Below, piece by piece: positions 28,526 through 36,443 of a DNA stretch of 64,000 nt. The DNA comes from Pseudomonas sp. SL4(2022) (GTDB lineage Bacteria > Pseudomonadota > Gammaproteobacteria > Pseudomonadales > Pseudomonadaceae): NCBI RefSeq assembly GCF_026625725.1, contig NZ_CP113060.1:1184001-1248000 (forward strand), in the 5' to 3' direction. The stretch's first letter is position 1, and the number at the start of each line of letters is the position of its first letter. Under the pieces are notes generated by a model. It ran no database searches. It saw only the letters and a program-made list of their open reading frames with translations, and was not told the origin of the DNA. Both the position numbers and the translations under genes were made by a program.

Positions 28526-30180
28526 TCGCACGCATTCTCACGGCCATCGGTCTGATGGCGCTGGCCCCTGCTCTGTGGGCCGCTGGGGCGCTGGAAGGCG
28601 ATGTCCAGCGCCAGCCACTGAACACCTCGGCCATTGTGATGTTCCTCGCCTTTGTTGGCGCAACGCTGTACATCACCTACTGGGCGTCCAAGCGCAACAC
28701 CTCGACTTCCGACTTCTATACTGCGGGCGGCAGCATTACCGGCTTCCAGAACGGCCTGGCGATCGCCGGCGACTACATGTCGGCGGCCTCGTTCCTGGGT
28801 ATTTCCGCGCTGGTATTCACCTCTGGCTATGACGGCCTGATCTACTCGATCGGTTTCCTGGTCGGCTGGCCGGTGATCCTGTTCCTGATCGCCGAACGCC
28901 TGCGCAACCTTGGCAAGTACACCTTTGCCGACGTCGCCTCCTACCGCCTCGGGCAAACGCAGATTCGTACCCTGTCCGCCAGCGGCTCGCTGGTAGTCGT
29001 CGCGTTCTACCTGATCGCACAGATGGTCGGTGCCGGCAAGCTGATCGAACTGTTGTTCGGCCTGGAATACCACGTGGCGGTGATCCTGGTCGGCATCCTG
29101 ATGGTGCTGTACGTGCTGTTCGGCGGCATGCTGGCGACCACCTGGGTACAGATCATCAAGGCCGTACTGCTGCTTTCCGGTGCCTCATTCATGGCCCTGA
29201 TGGTGATGAAACACGTCGACTTCGACTTCGCCCGGCTGTTCAGCGAAGCCATCGCCGTGCACCCCAAAGGCGAGGCGATCATGAGCCCCGGCGGCCTGGT
29301 GAAAGACCCGATTTCGGCAATCTCCCTCGGCTTGGCGCTGATGTTCGGTACCGCTGGCCTGCCGCACATCCTCATGCGCTTCTTCACCGTGAGCGATGCC
29401 AAGGAAGCGCGTAAGTCGGTGTTCTACGCCACGGGCTTTATCGGCTACTTCTACATCCTGACCTTCATCATCGGCTTCGGCGCGATCCTGCTGGTCAGCA
29501 CCAACCCGGACTTCAAGGACGCCACCGGCGCTCTGCTCGGCGGTAACAACATGGCGGCGGTGCACCTGGCCAACGCCGTGGGCGGCAGCTGGTTCCTCGG
29601 CTTTATCTCGGCCGTGGCCTTCGCCACCATCCTCGCGGTGGTAGCCGGTCTGACCCTGGCCGGTGCCTCGGCGGTGTCCCACGACCTGTACGCCAGCGTG
29701 CTGAAGAAAGGCAAAGCCAACGAGAAGGATGAGCTGCGCGTATCGAAGATCACCACTGTGGCCCTCGGCGTCCTGGCCATCGGCCTGGGCATCGCCTTCG
29801 AGAAGCAGAACATTGCCTTCATGGTCGGTCTGGCCTTCTCCATCGCGGCCAGTTGCAACTTCCCGGTGCTGATTCTCTCCATGTACTGGAAGAACCTGAC
29901 GACCCGTGGTGCCATGATCGGCGGCTGGATGGGCCTGGTCACCGCAGTGACCCTGATGATCCTCGGCCCAACCGTCTGGGTGCAGGTGCTGGGTAATGCT
30001 CAGGCGATCTTCCCTTACGAGTACCCAGCGCTGTTCTCGATGGCCATCGCCTTCATCGGTATCTGGTTCTTCTCGGTGACGGATAAATCTGTGGCGGCCG
30101 GCGATGCCCGTGCCCGCTTTATCCCACAGTTCGTACGCTCGCAAACGGGCCTGGGTGCCAGCGGTGCCAGCGCCCACTAA
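28522..30180 (+). CDS. actP: Cation/acetate symporter
   Basis: Sodium:solute symporter family permease for acetate and related short carboxylates such as glycolate. The 552-residue protein starts with a cleavable-looking hydrophobic segment ([20 protein letters not shown]), followed by about 13 helices and the family segments [20 protein letters not shown] and [11 protein letters not shown]. Co-transcribed with the DUF485 gene and followed by a clear terminator. Probably activated by a CrbSR-type system and repressed through the CA motif in the leader. Confidence 0.95.
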   Translation: MIARILTAIGLMALAPALWAAGALEGDVQRQPLNTSAIVMFLAFVGATLYITYWASKRNTSTSDFYTAGGSITGFQNGLAIAGDYMSAASFLGISALVFTSGYDGLIYSIGFLVGWPVILFLIAERLRNLGKYTFADVASYRLGQTQIRTLSASGSLVVVAFYLIAQMVGAGKLIELLFGLEYHVAVILVGILMVLYVLFGGMLATTWVQIIKAVLLLSGASFMALMVMKHVDFDFARLFSEAIAVHPKGEAIMSPGGLVKDPISAISLGLALMFGTAGLPHILMRFFTVSDAKEARKSVFYATGFIGYFYILTFIIGFGAILLVSTNPDFKDATGALLGGNNMAAVHLANAVGGSWFLGFISAVAFATILAVVAGLTLAGASAVSHDLYASVLKKGKANEKDELRVSKITTVALGVLAIGLGIAFEKQNIAFMVGLAFSIAASCNFPVLILSMYWKNLTTRGAMIGGWMGLVTAVTLMILGPTVWVQVLGNAQAIFPYEYPALFSMAIAFIGIWFFSVTDKSVAAGDARARFIPQFVRSQTGLGASGASAH

Positions 30181-30198
30181 ACAGGGGTGATGCAGTAC

Positions 30199-30231
30199 AA
30201 AAAGGGCAGCCTCAGGGCTGCCCTTTTTTAT
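30199..30231 (+). terminator. Rho-independent terminator of actP
   Basis: AAAGGGCAGCC (30201-30211), four-base loop, GGCTGCCCTTT (30216-30226), then TTTT. Confidence 0.93.
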
Positions 30232-30314
30232 TGCGCGCCGTACGTGGTTCACTCCAGGCTACAACTTCTACGATCATTACCATGCGCAGCCACCCCACAC
30301 TTCAGGAACCCACA

Positions 30315-30944
30315 ATGTCCAACCCGAGCATGACCCTGTTCTACACCGCCACCTCGCCCTTTGTGCGCAAAGTCATGGTGCTGCTGCACGAGACTGGCCA
30401 GCTGGGCCGCGTGCAACTAGAAGAAGTGCAACTCAGCCCAACCAGCCCCAGCAGTGTGGTTAATGCCGGCAACCCGGCCGGCAAGATTCCCGCCCTGCGT
30501 CTGGCTGACGGCTCGGTGCTGCACGACAGCCGGGTGATACTCGACTACCTCGACCGCCAGCATGTCGGCGAACCCCTGATCCCGCACGATGGCCCGGCCC
30601 GCTGGCGGCGCCTGACCCTGGCCTCACTGGCCGATGCAGTCCTCGATGCCGCCGTGCTGATCCGCTACGAAACCTTTCTGCGCCCCGAAGAAAAACGCTG
30701 GGATCAATGGCAGGCCGCGCAGCAGGAGAAAATCGAACGCGCCCTGCAGCAGTTTGAAAGCGAGGCGGTTGCCGAGCTGGCCAGCCACTTCGATATCGCC
30801 GCCATCACCCTGGCCTGCGTCTTCGGCTACCTCGACCTGCGCCAGCCCGAGCTGAACTGGCGTGAACGCTACCCACAACTGGCCGGCTGGTATGCCGACG
30901 TCAGTCAGTTGCCGTCGATGCAGGCGACCGTACCTCAGCAATGA
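30315..30944 (+). CDS. Glutathione S-transferase family protein
   Basis: 209 residues. N-terminal thioredoxin-fold domain begins LFYTATSPFVRKVMVLLHE, with the likely glutathione-activating serine/threonine at TSPF, then GKIPALRLADGSVLHDSRVI (GSH-binding cis-proline and acidic/serine pair), and an all-helical C-terminal domain. Start set at ATG 30315 with AGGA upstream; the longer frame to 30231 runs into the actP terminator. Substrate unknown. Ends 11 bases from the convergent gene at 30956. Confidence 0.85.
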   Translation: MSNPSMTLFYTATSPFVRKVMVLLHETGQLGRVQLEEVQLSPTSPSSVVNAGNPAGKIPALRLADGSVLHDSRVILDYLDRQHVGEPLIPHDGPARWRRLTLASLADAVLDAAVLIRYETFLRPEEKRWDQWQAAQQEKIERALQQFESEAVAELASHFDIAAITLACVFGYLDLRQPELNWRERYPQLAGWYADVSQLPSMQATVPQQ

Positions 30945-30955
30945 GCCACGTCGGC

Positions 30956-31480
30956 TCAACCGTAGTAGCCAAAAACGATCAGGCCCTGGGCCGGAATCAA
31001 CAGCAGGATGCCCTCGGGCTTGATGCTGTAGAAACTGCCTGGGCTCTGCATCGCCACATTGATCAGCTGCTCCAGGCGCTCACTGGGTGAGGCGCAGGCC
31101 AAGGACAGCCAGCCGCCATCAGCATTTAGCTCGTCCGGCACCGGGCTCGGCTGCCAGGGATCGAAGCGGTAATAAGGCTCGCTATAGCCACGGGCCTGCC
31201 GGGCCTGAGCGAGAAACCCCAGCGCGTCCTGGTGCAAGGCCAAACGGGTGTGCGCCGACATGCGCCACACTGCGACCCCACAACCTTCGCGCACGCCACT
31301 TTCACCATCGATCAATAACACCGAAGTCGGCTCCAGCGATGCCGGCAGTACATCGACCATGTGCTGTCGCTCAAACAGCTTATAGGCCAGGTACAGCCCC
31401 AGCAGTAGCCAGATCAACAGCTGTAAGCCATACACCGTGCCGCGATACAGGGCCTTCAACCCACGTTTGCTCGACTCCAT
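30956..31480 (-). CDS. Membrane-anchored hypothetical protein
   Basis: 174 residues starting MESSKRGLKALYRGTVYG, with one N-terminal transmembrane helix (about 17-36) and an otherwise soluble domain that would face the periplasm. No family is recognised. It is the last gene of a minus-strand series creD, 32208, 31909, 31769, 31480 and may belong to that transcript; the ribosome site is weak. Alternative start at 31519 overlaps the preceding gene. Confidence 0.6.
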   Translation of the reverse strand: MESSKRGLKALYRGTVYGLQLLIWLLLGLYLAYKLFERQHMVDVLPASLEPTSVLLIDGESGVREGCGVAVWRMSAHTRLALHQDALGFLAQARQARGYSEPYYRFDPWQPSPVPDELNADGGWLSLACASPSERLEQLINVAMQSPGSFYSIKPEGILLLIPAQGLIVFGYYG

Positions 31481-31502
31481 GGATAACCGATGCGTCGTCA
31501 CC

Positions 31503-31769
31503 TCACCAGGCTCCCGCATAGAAATAGAACAGCCACAGGCCAGCCATGCTTAGCCCACCCAGGCCCGCGGCGCCGACGTAAGCCTCACGATCAGCCGTAG
31601 CCAGCCAGCGGTAAGACAACCGCTGCAACCACAAGCCAAGCAGCGCCAGCGGGGTGAACAGCGTATTGAACGGCCAGGACGGCAGCAAAGCCCCGAGCAA
31701 CAGCGCCAACAGATAACCCGCCTGCTGCCCCATCAGCAGCCCTTGCAGAACGCCCCAGCGCCGGCTCAT
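31503..31769 (-). CDS. 88-residue hydrophobic protein, possibly the 3' part of a frameshifted gene
   Basis: Begins MSRRWGVLQGLLMGQQAGYL at ATG 31769, which overlaps the stop of the preceding 47-codon frame (ATGA). Three hydrophobic segments: LLALLLGALLPSWPF, LFTPLALLGLWLQRL and LGGLSMAGLWLFYFYAG. The frame stays open upstream (GGVDTTFMRASASVACRFAA) and that reading looks coding, so this may be the C-terminal two thirds of one larger protein whose start is at 31909. No family recognised. Confidence 0.5.
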   Translation of the reverse strand: MSRRWGVLQGLLMGQQAGYLLALLLGALLPSWPFNTLFTPLALLGLWLQRLSYRWLATADREAYVGAAGLGGLSMAGLWLFYFYAGAW

Positions 31770-31909
31770 CGCGGCGAACCTGCAGGCAACACTGGCAGAC
31801 GCACGCATGAACGTCGTGTCGACACCGCCGGGGCAAACAAGCGGGCAATCCGCCGCGCCAGCAGGTGCCCGGCGCGCGACTCTTCGCGCAAACCAATATG
31901 CCCGCTCAT
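31766..31909 (-). CDS. 47-codon coupled frame, possibly the 5' part of a frameshifted gene
   Basis: MSGHIGLREESRAGHLLARR followed by IARLFA looks like a normal N-terminus and is coupled by ATGA to the gene before it (31906). After LFA the reading turns arginine-rich and stops at 31766, while the neighbouring frame becomes plausible. One extra base in the CCCC run near 31839-31842 would join the two halves. Either a real miniprotein or, more likely, a one-base deletion or sequencing error. Confidence 0.4.
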   Translation of the reverse strand: MSGHIGLREESRAGHLLARRIARLFAPAVSTRRSCVRLPVLPAGSPR

Positions 31910-32208
31910 CGTACGTACCACAGGCGAAAAAACCCGGCGGCCAGCAGCAGGCCGATTTGCCCGAGCCCCGCACACAGGCTGAGAAAGGATTGCAGCGTAG
32001 CGTTCTGCGCCGCATCGCTCAGGCCGGTCAGTTCGAACCAGAAGCCTTGCGGCAGTTGCAGGCTGAGCAGCGCCAGCGGCTTGCCGCTGAGTATCAGCGT
32101 ATCGATCACGCCAAATTGACCACAGAACATCAAACCCAACAGCACCAGTAACGCGACCGCCAGGCCGAGGGTGCTGCATGCGGCAAACTGCACCAGTAAA
32201 CGCATCAT
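31906..32208 (-). CDS. Small inner-membrane protein after creD (PA0466-type position)
   Basis: 100 residues, starting MMRLLVQFAACSTLGLAVAL, with two hydrophobic helices (about 5-32 and 75-96) around a polar loop. GGAG lies eight bases before ATG 32208. It starts 46 bases after the creD stop and is probably in the same transcript, so it could be CreB-controlled. Function not known. Confidence 0.65.
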   Translation of the reverse strand: MMRLLVQFAACSTLGLAVALLVLLGLMFCGQFGVIDTLILSGKPLALLSLQLPQGFWFELTGLSDAAQNATLQSFLSLCAGLGQIGLLLAAGFFRLWYVR

Positions 32209-32254
32209 GATTGGCTCTCCAAGATGGGCGCAGCCTGGACTGCGCCCGGGTTGA

Positions 32255-33604
32255 TCAAAGGCTGCTAGCCGGGCTGGCTTTGCCTACGCCGTACCAGTCG
32301 AGTTTGCGGGTCAGCACCATCACGCCGGTCAGCACGCCGAACACCAGGATCGAGCCCATCAGCAGCGCGTAGTCCTCGGCACTCAACAGGGCGAACAGCA
32401 AGCCGTACAACGCCGCCAGCAACAGGCCGAAGGCACCGCCACGCACAGCGCTGTGCAACACATGGCTGACGTAGAAACCGATCAGCGCCACACAGGCCAG
32501 CGCCGAAATACCGTAGGCAGTGGCGAAACTCAGGTGCTCGGACAACGACAACAGCAGCAGGTAGAACAACGCCAACGACATGCCGACCAGGGCGTATTGC
32601 ACCGGGTGCACCGCCATACGTTTGAGCACTTCAAAGAGGAAGAACACGGCGAAGGTCAGGCCGATAAACAGCAGCGCGTATTTGATCGCCCGCTCGGTTT
32701 TCAGGTACTGGTCCACCGGGTCGACAAAGCTCACGCCGAAGTGGCGTGCGGTCAGGGCATTGCAGCTGTCACCGCGAACACAGTCGGCCAGTGCTTCCTC
32801 CAGGTTGGTGGCGAAGAAACTGGTCTGCCAGTGCGCCTTGAAGCCCTTGTCTGTCACTTCACGGCTGCTCGGCAGGTATTCGCCGACAAAGCTCGGGTGA
32901 GGCCAGCCGGAGGTCAGCTCGACTCGGCTATCGCGCCCCACCGGGGTGATGCTCAACTGCTCAGTGCCCTGCAATTTCAGGTCGAAGGCGAACTCCAGGG
33001 TTTGCCCGCCCTGGGTATCCAGCGGCGGCAGCGGCGCATGCACACCGGCACCGAAACGCTCCTCGGCGCTGCCGGGGGCGAAGCTCAGGGTCATGCCGTT
33101 GAAGCGCAGCTGCAGGTCATTGCTGATCCCGCGGATATCGCTGATGCCGACCGAGAGAAACGGCTGATCGAACTGATACAGACCCAGCTCATCGCCCAGC
33201 CCCAGACGCGCCGGCAACTTGAAGGCGCCATTGATCTGGTTGTCGCTGCGGTACAACAGCGCCTTGTAGATACCGCGCGCACGCTCCTCGGTGCTGACCT
33301 GACCATTGAGCACAAAACGCTCCGGCAGGAAGTACAGGCGCCCCCGGCTCTTCTGCTCTTCCAGGTAACGCTCGCCGGTCTTGGCGTGGGTCTTCCACTG
33401 GTTCCATACCTTGGTGTAAGGCATCACCAGAATCGGCCCGGTGAGCTGCTGGCGGTAGCTGGAACTGCGCGCGATGTCCTGCAGCACCTCGGCGCGTTGG
33501 TACTGCCGCTCGCTCACCAGCCCGCCGATCATCGACAACGGCACCAGCAACAACAAAATCAGCAGGGCAATGGCGCCCAGCTTGAAACCCAGGATACGGC
33601 TCAT
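32255..33604 (-). CDS. creD: Inner-membrane protein CreD
   Basis: 449-residue member of the CreD family, the main output of the CreBC two-component system; linked in pseudomonads to beta-lactam resistance, envelope integrity and biofilm. It starts MSRILGFKLGAIALLILLLL (one N-terminal helix), has a large periplasmic domain (about 45-300), and five or six C-terminal helices. ATG 33604 is chosen; the longer in-frame extension covers the promoter. Upstream lies an 11-bp-phased triple repeat likely to bind CreB. creB and creC are 4 kb away, separated by five other genes. Confidence 0.93.
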   Translation of the reverse strand: MSRILGFKLGAIALLILLLLVPLSMIGGLVSERQYQRAEVLQDIARSSSYRQQLTGPILVMPYTKVWNQWKTHAKTGERYLEEQKSRGRLYFLPERFVLNGQVSTEERARGIYKALLYRSDNQINGAFKLPARLGLGDELGLYQFDQPFLSVGISDIRGISNDLQLRFNGMTLSFAPGSAEERFGAGVHAPLPPLDTQGGQTLEFAFDLKLQGTEQLSITPVGRDSRVELTSGWPHPSFVGEYLPSSREVTDKGFKAHWQTSFFATNLEEALADCVRGDSCNALTARHFGVSFVDPVDQYLKTERAIKYALLFIGLTFAVFFLFEVLKRMAVHPVQYALVGMSLALFYLLLLSLSEHLSFATAYGISALACVALIGFYVSHVLHSAVRGGAFGLLLAALYGLLFALLSAEDYALLMGSILVFGVLTGVMVLTRKLDWYGVGKASPASSL

Positions 33605-33665
33605 GGTGCAACTCTCCGCGACGGTTAAGGTAGGCAGAGTCTGGGCGGCGCAAATGGTGGCTTTA

Positions 33666-33693
33666 TGGAGAGCAGATGGAGAGTGTGTGGAGA
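33666..33693 (-). promoter_or_regulatory. Triple direct repeat before creD, candidate CreB site
   Basis: TCTCCA occurs three times on the minus strand (33688-33693, 33677-33682, 33666-33671), each start exactly 11 bp from the next, 62-89 bases before the creD ATG. OmpR-family regulators such as CreB bind direct repeats of about this period. The enteric cre tag TTCAC-N6-TTCAC is absent. Confidence 0.6.
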
Positions 33694-33779
33694 TACCGCA
33701 CAGCTGCAAAGCAGGCCAATAGACAGCCGTCAGGGAAATGCGTAGCGTGCCGCTGATCGCCAAGTAAGGATGAACGGCC

Positions 33780-34220
33780 ATGACCCAGCACAACCCCTAC
33801 GCCAGCCCGCAAGCCAGCGTCGTCGACGCAGAATCACGGGTATCCGACGAGCAGATCGCCGCACTCCCCATCTCGGATAAATGGAAACAGCGCTTTAGCG
33901 CGATCCACCATGCCGGTGGCATCAAGATGCCCAAGTTCAAGCAGCTGCCCGCCGAGGAGCGGCGCATGGCCTTCAGCTTCAACTTTCTGGCGTTCTTCTT
34001 TGGGCCGATCTACTACGCCATCAAGGGCATGTGGAAAAAGGGCCTGGCACTGTTCCTGGTCTGCGCAGTGGTGGTGATCACCCTCGGCATCGGCCTGGAC
34101 TACCTCGGTTACAGCAAGATCGCCAACGCGCTGGGCTATGGCATTGGTGCGGTATTCGCCGTACGCGCCAATATCGATTACTACAAGAAGATGCTGCTAA
34201 ACGATAACGGCTGGTGGTAG
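33780..34220 (+). CDS. DUF2628 family membrane protein
   Basis: 146 residues. The N-terminal half is soluble (NPYASPQASVVDAES...), followed by the conserved segment FSFNFLAFFFGPIYYAIKGM with a helix and one or two more helices to about residue 130. The ending NIDYYKKMLLNDNGWW is typical of the family. ATG 33780 has AAGGA seven to eleven bases upstream. Function unknown. Divergent from creD; may be co-transcribed with the next hydrolase gene, which starts 11 bases on. Confidence 0.8.
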   Translation: MTQHNPYASPQASVVDAESRVSDEQIAALPISDKWKQRFSAIHHAGGIKMPKFKQLPAEERRMAFSFNFLAFFFGPIYYAIKGMWKKGLALFLVCAVVVITLGIGLDYLGYSKIANALGYGIGAVFAVRANIDYYKKMLLNDNGWW

Positions 34221-34230
34221 AGGTCCGCGC

Positions 34231-35064
34231 ATGATCCCCAGGGTATATGGCAGTCCTCATGGGCGACCACTGTTCTATTTTCATGGTGTGCCAGGCGCAG
34301 CGGTCGAAGCGGCGATGCTGCATCAAGCCGCCTTGACGCAGGGCATCAAGCTGCTGGTGGTGGCGCGCAACCTGCCGGGCGAACTCGACCGCGAGGACTA
34401 CCTGCAACAGCTGGCGCAACAGGTCATGCAGCACGCGGCAGGCCAGCCGATTCACCTGCTCGGCTTCTCCATCGGCGCCTGCCTGGCGTTGCGTGTCGCT
34501 ACACGCCTGGGCGAGCAGGTGGCCGCCGTTCACCTGCTCTCCGCCGCCGCACCCTGGGAAGTGGCCAGCAACCGCGTCGGCATGGGCGCCGGGCGTTACA
34601 CCTTTGGCTGGGCGCAGCATTCCCCACGACTCTTTCGCGCCTTTGCCAGCTACCAGGCACTGCTGGCGAATGTCAGCCCGCGCTTGTTGCTCAATCTGCT
34701 GTTCGCCGGTGCCGGCGGCAAAGACCGCGAGCTGCTGCGCCAGAGCGCGACAGTGGACTGGCTGAAAACAATCCAGCGCGACTGCTTCCGACACGGCATC
34801 CACTCTTACGCACGGGACATCCACCTGTATGTCGAGCCCTGGGCCGCCGAGTTGCGTAACGTCACGGCCGCAGTCAACCTGTGGCATGGCGAAGCTGACA
34901 ACTGGGCACCGATTGCCATGTCCATTTACCTGCAGCAGCAGTTGCCTGTGGTCACAGCCTTTACCCGCTGCGCCGGCCAAGCTCATTACACGTGCCTGTT
35001 GGAAAACGCCGCAGCCGCGATGGCCTGCGTGCAAGGCCGAGCAGACCACCCTCTACCCCGCTGA
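34231..35064 (+). CDS. Alpha/beta hydrolase
   Basis: 277 residues. The N-terminal YFHGVPGA is the oxyanion HG motif and GFSIGACLAL carries the nucleophile serine; the acid is likely in WHGEADNWAPI and the histidine in AGQAHYTCLLEN. No signal peptide. Substrate unknown. AGAGG precedes ATG 34231. It belongs to a plus-strand run 33780, 34231, 35085, 35339 with short gaps or overlaps. Confidence 0.82.
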   Translation: MIPRVYGSPHGRPLFYFHGVPGAAVEAAMLHQAALTQGIKLLVVARNLPGELDREDYLQQLAQQVMQHAAGQPIHLLGFSIGACLALRVATRLGEQVAAVHLLSAAAPWEVASNRVGMGAGRYTFGWAQHSPRLFRAFASYQALLANVSPRLLLNLLFAGAGGKDRELLRQSATVDWLKTIQRDCFRHGIHSYARDIHLYVEPWAAELRNVTAAVNLWHGEADNWAPIAMSIYLQQQLPVVTAFTRCAGQAHYTCLLENAAAAMACVQGRADHPLPR

Positions 35065-35084
35065 ACACCCGCCAAGGATGGAGC

Positions 35085-35342
35085 ATGAGCACACTCGCAC
35101 TGCCGCTGATCAACCTGCTGACACTCAGCGCCGACACCGTTCAGGGGGTGATCGATCTGTATATCCTTGCGGCGCTGGCCGGTGTGTGGATGTACCGCGA
35201 CGGTCGCGCGCGGGGCAAATCGTTGGCCTACCTGGCGCCATTCTTCACCCTGACGGCAGTTTTTGTGTCAGTCGGTCTCTTACTTTACTTGGTGCTCCGC
35301 GCCTGGCCGCACACTGATACAGCAAACGGAGAATGCCAGTGA
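35085..35342 (+). CDS. 85-residue two-helix membrane protein
   Basis: Starts MSTLALPLINLLTLSADTVQ at ATG 35085 with GGATGGAG upstream. Two hydrophobic segments (about 19-36 and 48-70) around a basic loop, YRDGRARGKS. Resembles DUF2834-type small proteins by general form, but this is not certain. Stop overlaps the next gene start (GTGA), so expression is coupled. Confidence 0.65.
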   Translation: MSTLALPLINLLTLSADTVQGVIDLYILAALAGVWMYRDGRARGKSLAYLAPFFTLTAVFVSVGLLLYLVLRAWPHTDTANGECQ

Positions 35343-35848
35343 GTAGCCACGCACTGCTCAGCTCCTTGCTGCGCTACAAGGCCTGGGCCGACCAGGAACT
35401 CTTTGCGGAACTACAACGCCTTGACCCCATTACCCAGCACAGCGAACTGCACGCGGCCCTGCGCATTCTCAACCACATCCATGTGGTCGAACGGATCTTT
35501 GTCGCCAATCTGCAGGGCATCGAGCACCGCTACAGCGCTACCAACACCCACGAAACGCCCACGCTGGCAGCACTGCAACAGGCGGTGGAGGAAACTGATC
35601 GCTGGTATCTGGACTATGCCGCAGGACTAAGCGCCGAACAGTTGGCCGAACGCCTGAGCTTCACGTTTGTTGATGGCGATGCCGGCTGCATGAGCCGCGA
35701 GGAAATGCTCGCGCATATCGTCACCCATGGCGGCTACCACCGTGGCGCGGTCGGCCGGATCATGGCGCAGCTGCAACTGGCGCCGCCGCGCGATATCTAC
35801 ACGCGCTTTCTGCATGAGGACCAGCCGCAGCGGCGGAAACAGCAATGA
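35339..35848 (+). CDS. DinB/YfiT-like four-helix protein
   Basis: 169 residues of the DinB-like fold, with metal-type histidines in ILNHIHVVERI and LAHIVTHGGYHRGAVGRIM. Such proteins are thiol S-transferases or stress proteins; the substrate is unknown. The start is set at GTG 35339 because GGAG (35328-35331) is seven bases before it, whereas the ATG at 35333 is only one base away from the ribosome site. GTG also gives a GTGA overlap with the previous stop. Confidence 0.85.
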   Translation: MSSHALLSSLLRYKAWADQELFAELQRLDPITQHSELHAALRILNHIHVVERIFVANLQGIEHRYSATNTHETPTLAALQQAVEETDRWYLDYAAGLSAEQLAERLSFTFVDGDAGCMSREEMLAHIVTHGGYHRGAVGRIMAQLQLAPPRDIYTRFLHEDQPQRRKQQ

Positions 35849-35858
35849 GACGGGAGAA

Positions 35859-36296
35859 TCAACCGCCACGAATGTACTGCTCCAGCTGCTGAATCAGGCT
35901 GGCCTGGTCAGCAATGGTGTGTTTGACCAGGTCACCAATCGACAACAGACCAATCAGCTCGCCGTCAGCCAGTACAGGCAGATGCCGCAGGTGGCGGTCG
36001 GTCATCAGTTGCATGCAGTAACTTGATGTGTCACGCGGGGTGACGGTCAGCACATCGGCGGTCATGATTTCGCTGATCGCCACATCAAACGAAGAACGCT
36101 CCAGCAACGCGACTTTGCGCGCATAGTCGCGCTCACTGACGATACCGGCCAAACGGCCTTTCTCATCCAGCACCACCAACGCACCAATGCCCTTCTCGGC
36201 CATCAGCTTAACCGCGTCCAAAACCGAGGTACTGGGGGTCACGCTGTAGACGGCAGCCTGGGGTTTGTTACGAAGAATCTCGGCAACTGTTCTCAT
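35859..36296 (-). CDS. CBS-domain pair protein
   Basis: 145 residues consisting almost only of two CBS motifs: VYSVTPSTSVLDAVKLMAEK with VSERDYARKV, and TVTPRDTSSYCMQLMTDRHL with LSIGDLVKHTI. These bind adenine nucleotides and usually sense energy state. Start ATG 36296 (MRTVAEILRNKPQ). Stands alone on the minus strand, convergent with the DinB-like gene and 147 bases downstream of creC. Confidence 0.88.
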   Translation of the reverse strand: MRTVAEILRNKPQAAVYSVTPSTSVLDAVKLMAEKGIGALVVLDEKGRLAGIVSERDYARKVALLERSSFDVAISEIMTADVLTVTPRDTSSYCMQLMTDRHLRHLPVLADGELIGLLSIGDLVKHTIADQASLIQQLEQYIRGG

Positions 36297-36443
36297 GCGG
36301 CGGCTCCTGCTCTGTTTCTTATTGAGACTCTGAGGATAGTGCGCGGGGCGAGTGTTGCCTGGCAACCCGACAGCCCGATCAGAGCATCTGTGTGCGCTCA
36401 GCGCAACCATTACAAACGAGCAAAGTCAGTGCCAAGCTGTACG

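Noticed and set aside
32255..33793. Longer creD reading from 33793
   Set aside because: It would read through the promoter with the triple repeat; the family start MSRILGF is at 33604.
35333..35338. ATG 35333 as start of the DinB-like gene
   Set aside because: Only one base from the GGAG; GTG 35339 has seven-base spacing and overlaps the previous stop.
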